Below, piece after piece: positions 5,508-7,089 of a stretch of 7,089 nt of DNA. Origin of the DNA: Thermoplasmata archaeon. Lineage in GTDB: Archaea; Thermoplasmatota; Thermoplasmata; Lutacidiplasmatales; UBA184. Where the stretch lies: the NCBI GenBank assembly GCA_021823085.1, contig JAKAPG010000085.1:1-7089 (forward strand). The letters run 5' to 3'. Numbering within the stretch: position 1 is the first letter of the stretch; every line of letters begins with the position of its first letter. Below the pieces are notes generated by a model that ran no database searches, was not told where the DNA came from, and saw nothing but the letters and a program-made list of their open reading frames with translations. The position numbers and the translations under genes were made by a program.

Positions 5508-5522
5508 CGCGCCGTCGGCGCG
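5508..5522. repeat. Perfect palindrome between divergent TATA boxes
   Basis: CGCGCC-GTC-GGCGCG: a 6-bp inverted repeat with a 3-base spacer. It sits between the ligase TATA (5494-5503) and the Nudix TATA (5543-5550), so a bound regulator could affect both genes. GC-only palindromes are expected by chance in DNA of this composition. Confidence 0.35.
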
Positions 5523-5540
5523 CCGCGCGCCTTCGGAACG

Positions 5541-5552
5541 CCCATGTATTCC
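5541..5552 (+). promoter_or_regulatory. TATA-like box of the Nudix gene
   Basis: CATGTATT (5543-5550) is centred 26 bp before the ATG at 5573, the canonical archaeal TATA-to-start-site distance. A transcript starting at that ATG would have no leader. No Shine-Dalgarno sequence is visible in front of the gene, in agreement with leaderless translation. Confidence 0.5.
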
Positions 5553-5572
5553 GGTGACGTGGCTGAGCCGTG

Positions 5573-6046
5573 ATGCGCCGGTTCGACCCGTTCCGCGAGG
5601 GAGCACCCATCGTGCCCGAGCTATCGAGCGGCGCCGTCATCGCTACCGAGGACGGTCGGAAGGTGCTGATGCTCCACGAGATCGCGGAGGACCGTTGGCT
5701 CTTCCCGAAGGGGCACGTCGACCCCGGTGAGTCCCTCGAGGGTGCCGCGCGGCGCGAGATCGCGGAAGAGACCGGCCTTACCGACGTGCGGCTGGAGCGG
5801 GAGATCGGGGAGATCACCTATCGGTTCTACGCCCCCGAGCGGAGCACGAACGTGCTGAAGGTCGCGGTCTACTTCCTCGCCCGTTCCGCGGAAACGCCGC
5901 TCCGCTTGGAACGGTTCTTCGACCGGGGCGAGTGGGTCCCTGTGGAATCCGCGGGAGGACGCCTCGCCTGGGAGCGCGACCGCGACATCATGGATGCCGC
6001 GCGCCGCCACCTCCGGCGGCCGAAGGCGCCGGCCGAGGCCACCTAA
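5573..6046 (+). CDS. Nudix hydrolase (MutT family, Ap4A-hydrolase-like)
   Basis: A 157-residue single-domain protein. The Nudix box GX5EX7REUXEEXGU is complete: GHVDPGE...REIAEETGL (about 47-69), with its metal-binding Glu residues. Upstream is the family's first strand SGAVIATEDG and WLFPKGHV; this FPKGH context is typical of bis(5'-nucleosyl)-tetraphosphatase and related Nudix enzymes that cleave X-linked nucleoside diphosphates. The later strands (EITYRFYAP, VAVYFLA, FDRGEWVPV) complete the fold. ATG 5573 is chosen over GTG 5570 because of the TATA spacing; the difference is one residue. The neighbouring adenylate-forming ligase is divergent. ANL ligases can make Ap4A as a side product, so a clean-up role is possible but speculative. 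The TAA overlaps the stop codon of the opposing hutU. Confidence 0.93.
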   Translation: MRRFDPFREGAPIVPELSSGAVIATEDGRKVLMLHEIAEDRWLFPKGHVDPGESLEGAARREIAEETGLTDVRLEREIGEITYRFYAPERSTNVLKVAVYFLARSAETPLRLERFFDRGEWVPVESAGGRLAWERDRDIMDAARRHLRRPKAPAEAT

Positions 6047-7089
6047 GGGATCCGGAACCGCGCGTTCCGGGCGAGGGCGATCGACTCCGGATACCCCGCG
6101 TCGGCGTGACGCGCGACGCCGATCCCGGGGTCATTATGCAGGGCGCGACCGATCCGCCGGTCGGCCTCGGGAGTCCCGTCCGCCACGACCACGAGACCGG
6201 CGTGGATCGAGTTCCCGATCCCCACGCCGCCACCGTGGTGGACGCTGACCCATGTCGCGCCGCTCGCGACGTTCAGAAGGGCATTGAGGATGGGCCAGTC
6301 CGCGATGGCGTCCGAGCCGTCCTGCATCCGTTCTGTCTCGCGGTACGGGCTGGCCACGCTCCCCGAGTCATGATGGTCGCGGCCGATGGCGATGGGCGCC
6401 GTCAGCTCGCCGGCATGGACCATCTGGTTGACGAGGTGCCCGAAGCGCTCCCGGTCCCCGTATCCGAGGTAGCAGATGCGGGCCGGTAGGCCCTGGAAGC
6501 GGACGCGCTCTTGGGCGAGTCGGATCCAGCGACCGAGGTGCTCGTCCTTGGGGAATTCCCTGAGGATCATCCGGTCGATCCGACGGATGTCCTCCGCCTC
6601 CCCACTGAGGGCGACCCAGCGGAACGGTCCGCTGCCCTGTGCGAACAGAGGCCGCAGGTAGCGCGGGACATAGCCGGCGATGTCGAACGCCCGATCGACG
6701 CCGGCATCGAGGGCTTGGGTCCGGAAGTTGTTTCCGTAGTCGAACGCCCTCGCTCCCCGCCGCCGGAGCTCGAGGATCGCGCGCGCCTCGTCCGCGATCG
6801 ACGCGCGCACGTCCCGCAGGTAGGAGTCCCGATCCCGTTCGCGACGGCGAGCGGCCGACTCCACGCTCTCGCCGCGAGGAATGTAGCCGAAGACGAGGTC
6901 GTGCGCCGCCGTCTGGTCGCTCACGATGTCCGGCGTGATCGACCGTCGGACGAGCTCCGGATAGACATCGGCCGCGTTGGCGCAGAGCCCGACGCTCAGG
7001 GCCGTCCGCGACTGTGCCGCCGCCCGCACCCAGCCGAGGGCAGTGTCGAGATCCGGGGCCTCTCGATCAAGAAAGCCCGAGCGCCTGCG
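6043..7089 (-). CDS. hutU: Urocanate hydratase (urocanase), C-terminal 348 residues
   Basis: The frame is open to the right edge; about 200 N-terminal residues of the usual ~550 lie outside. Urocanase adds water to urocanate to give 4-imidazolone-5-propanoate, the second step of histidine degradation, using tightly bound NAD+ as an electrophile. The signature FQGLPARIC(W) is present as FQGLPARICYLGYG, with the conserved Cys kept and Trp changed to Tyr. Other family blocks are VTDQTSAHD-like SDQTAAHD, FDYGNNFR, APIAIGRDHHDSGSVASPYRETE, DGSDAIADWPILNALLN, GATWVSVHHGGGVGIGNSIHAG and NDPGIGVARHADAGY. The protein ends soon after, in RNARFRIP, near the usual C-terminus. No other hut gene (hutH, hutI, hutG) is in view. 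Its stop overlaps the Nudix stop on the other strand. Confidence 0.97.
   Translation of the reverse strand, partial: RRRSGFLDREAPDLDTALGWVRAAAQSRTALSVGLCANAADVYPELVRRSITPDIVSDQTAAHDLVFGYIPRGESVESAARRRERDRDSYLRDVRASIADEARAILELRRRGARAFDYGNNFRTQALDAGVDRAFDIAGYVPRYLRPLFAQGSGPFRWVALSGEAEDIRRIDRMILREFPKDEHLGRWIRLAQERVRFQGLPARICYLGYGDRERFGHLVNQMVHAGELTAPIAIGRDHHDSGSVASPYRETERMQDGSDAIADWPILNALLNVASGATWVSVHHGGGVGIGNSIHAGLVVVADGTPEADRRIGRALHNDPGIGVARHADAGYPESIALARNARFRIP

Noticed and set aside
1..7089. CRISPR array, insertion sequence, integrase, toxin-antitoxin pair or phage genes
   Set aside because: No regularly spaced repeats, terminal inverted repeats, transposase or recombinase motifs were seen; the lone PIN protein has no adjacent antitoxin-like gene.

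Overview
This 7.1 kb window is GC-rich and very compact. It most likely comes from an archaeon. Three things point there. A serine tRNA gene has its 3' CCA uncoded and its T-loop interrupted by a ~31-nt insert that folds like an archaeal tRNA intron. Start codons sit about 25-27 nt downstream of lone TATA-like islands, with little or no leader and no bacterial -35/-10 pairs. The gene set (thiolase plus DUF35 partner, stand-alone 3-hydroxyacyl-CoA dehydrogenase, PIN protein) is also common in archaea. A high-GC, mesophilic, organic-matter-degrading member of the Thermoplasmatota is a plausible but unproven guess.

Layout, left to right. (1) 2-720, plus strand: the C-terminal end of an SCP2-type thiolase, overlapping by ATGA a DUF35 zinc-ribbon/OB-fold protein. 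(2) 721-835, minus strand: tRNA-Ser(GCU) with a probable T-loop intron; its 3' end abuts the DUF35 stop codon. (3) 836-969: back-to-back promoters for the tRNA and for the next gene, with two perfect GC-rich inverted repeats. (4) 970-2382, plus strand: 3-hydroxyacyl-CoA dehydrogenase with an enlarged helical insert, then a small SCP2 (sterol carrier) domain protein with its own TATA box. (5) 2387-5482, minus strand: a CaiC-like acyl-CoA ligase, then a PIN-domain nuclease with no visible standard start codon, then a dienelactone-hydrolase-like protein whose catalytic His position is Arg and which has a Pro/Ala-rich tail. (6) 5483-5572: a divergent promoter region with a palindrome. (7) 5573-6046, plus strand: a Nudix hydrolase whose stop codon overlaps that of (8) the minus-strand urocanate hydratase gene (hutU), which runs off the right edge.

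The ligase (activation to acyl-CoA), hydroxyacyl-CoA dehydrogenase and thiolase/DUF35 pair supply several steps of an acyl-CoA degradation or synthesis route, and the SCP2 protein could carry lipid or acyl-CoA. No acyl-CoA dehydrogenase or enoyl-CoA hydratase is present here. HutU belongs to histidine breakdown. The window therefore looks like a catabolic neighbourhood, not a defence or mobile island: I see no CRISPR, transposase, integrase or phage gene. The features most worth a second look are the intron-bearing tRNA, the altered hydrolase, the start-less PIN gene and the operator-like inverted repeat at the dehydrogenase promoter.
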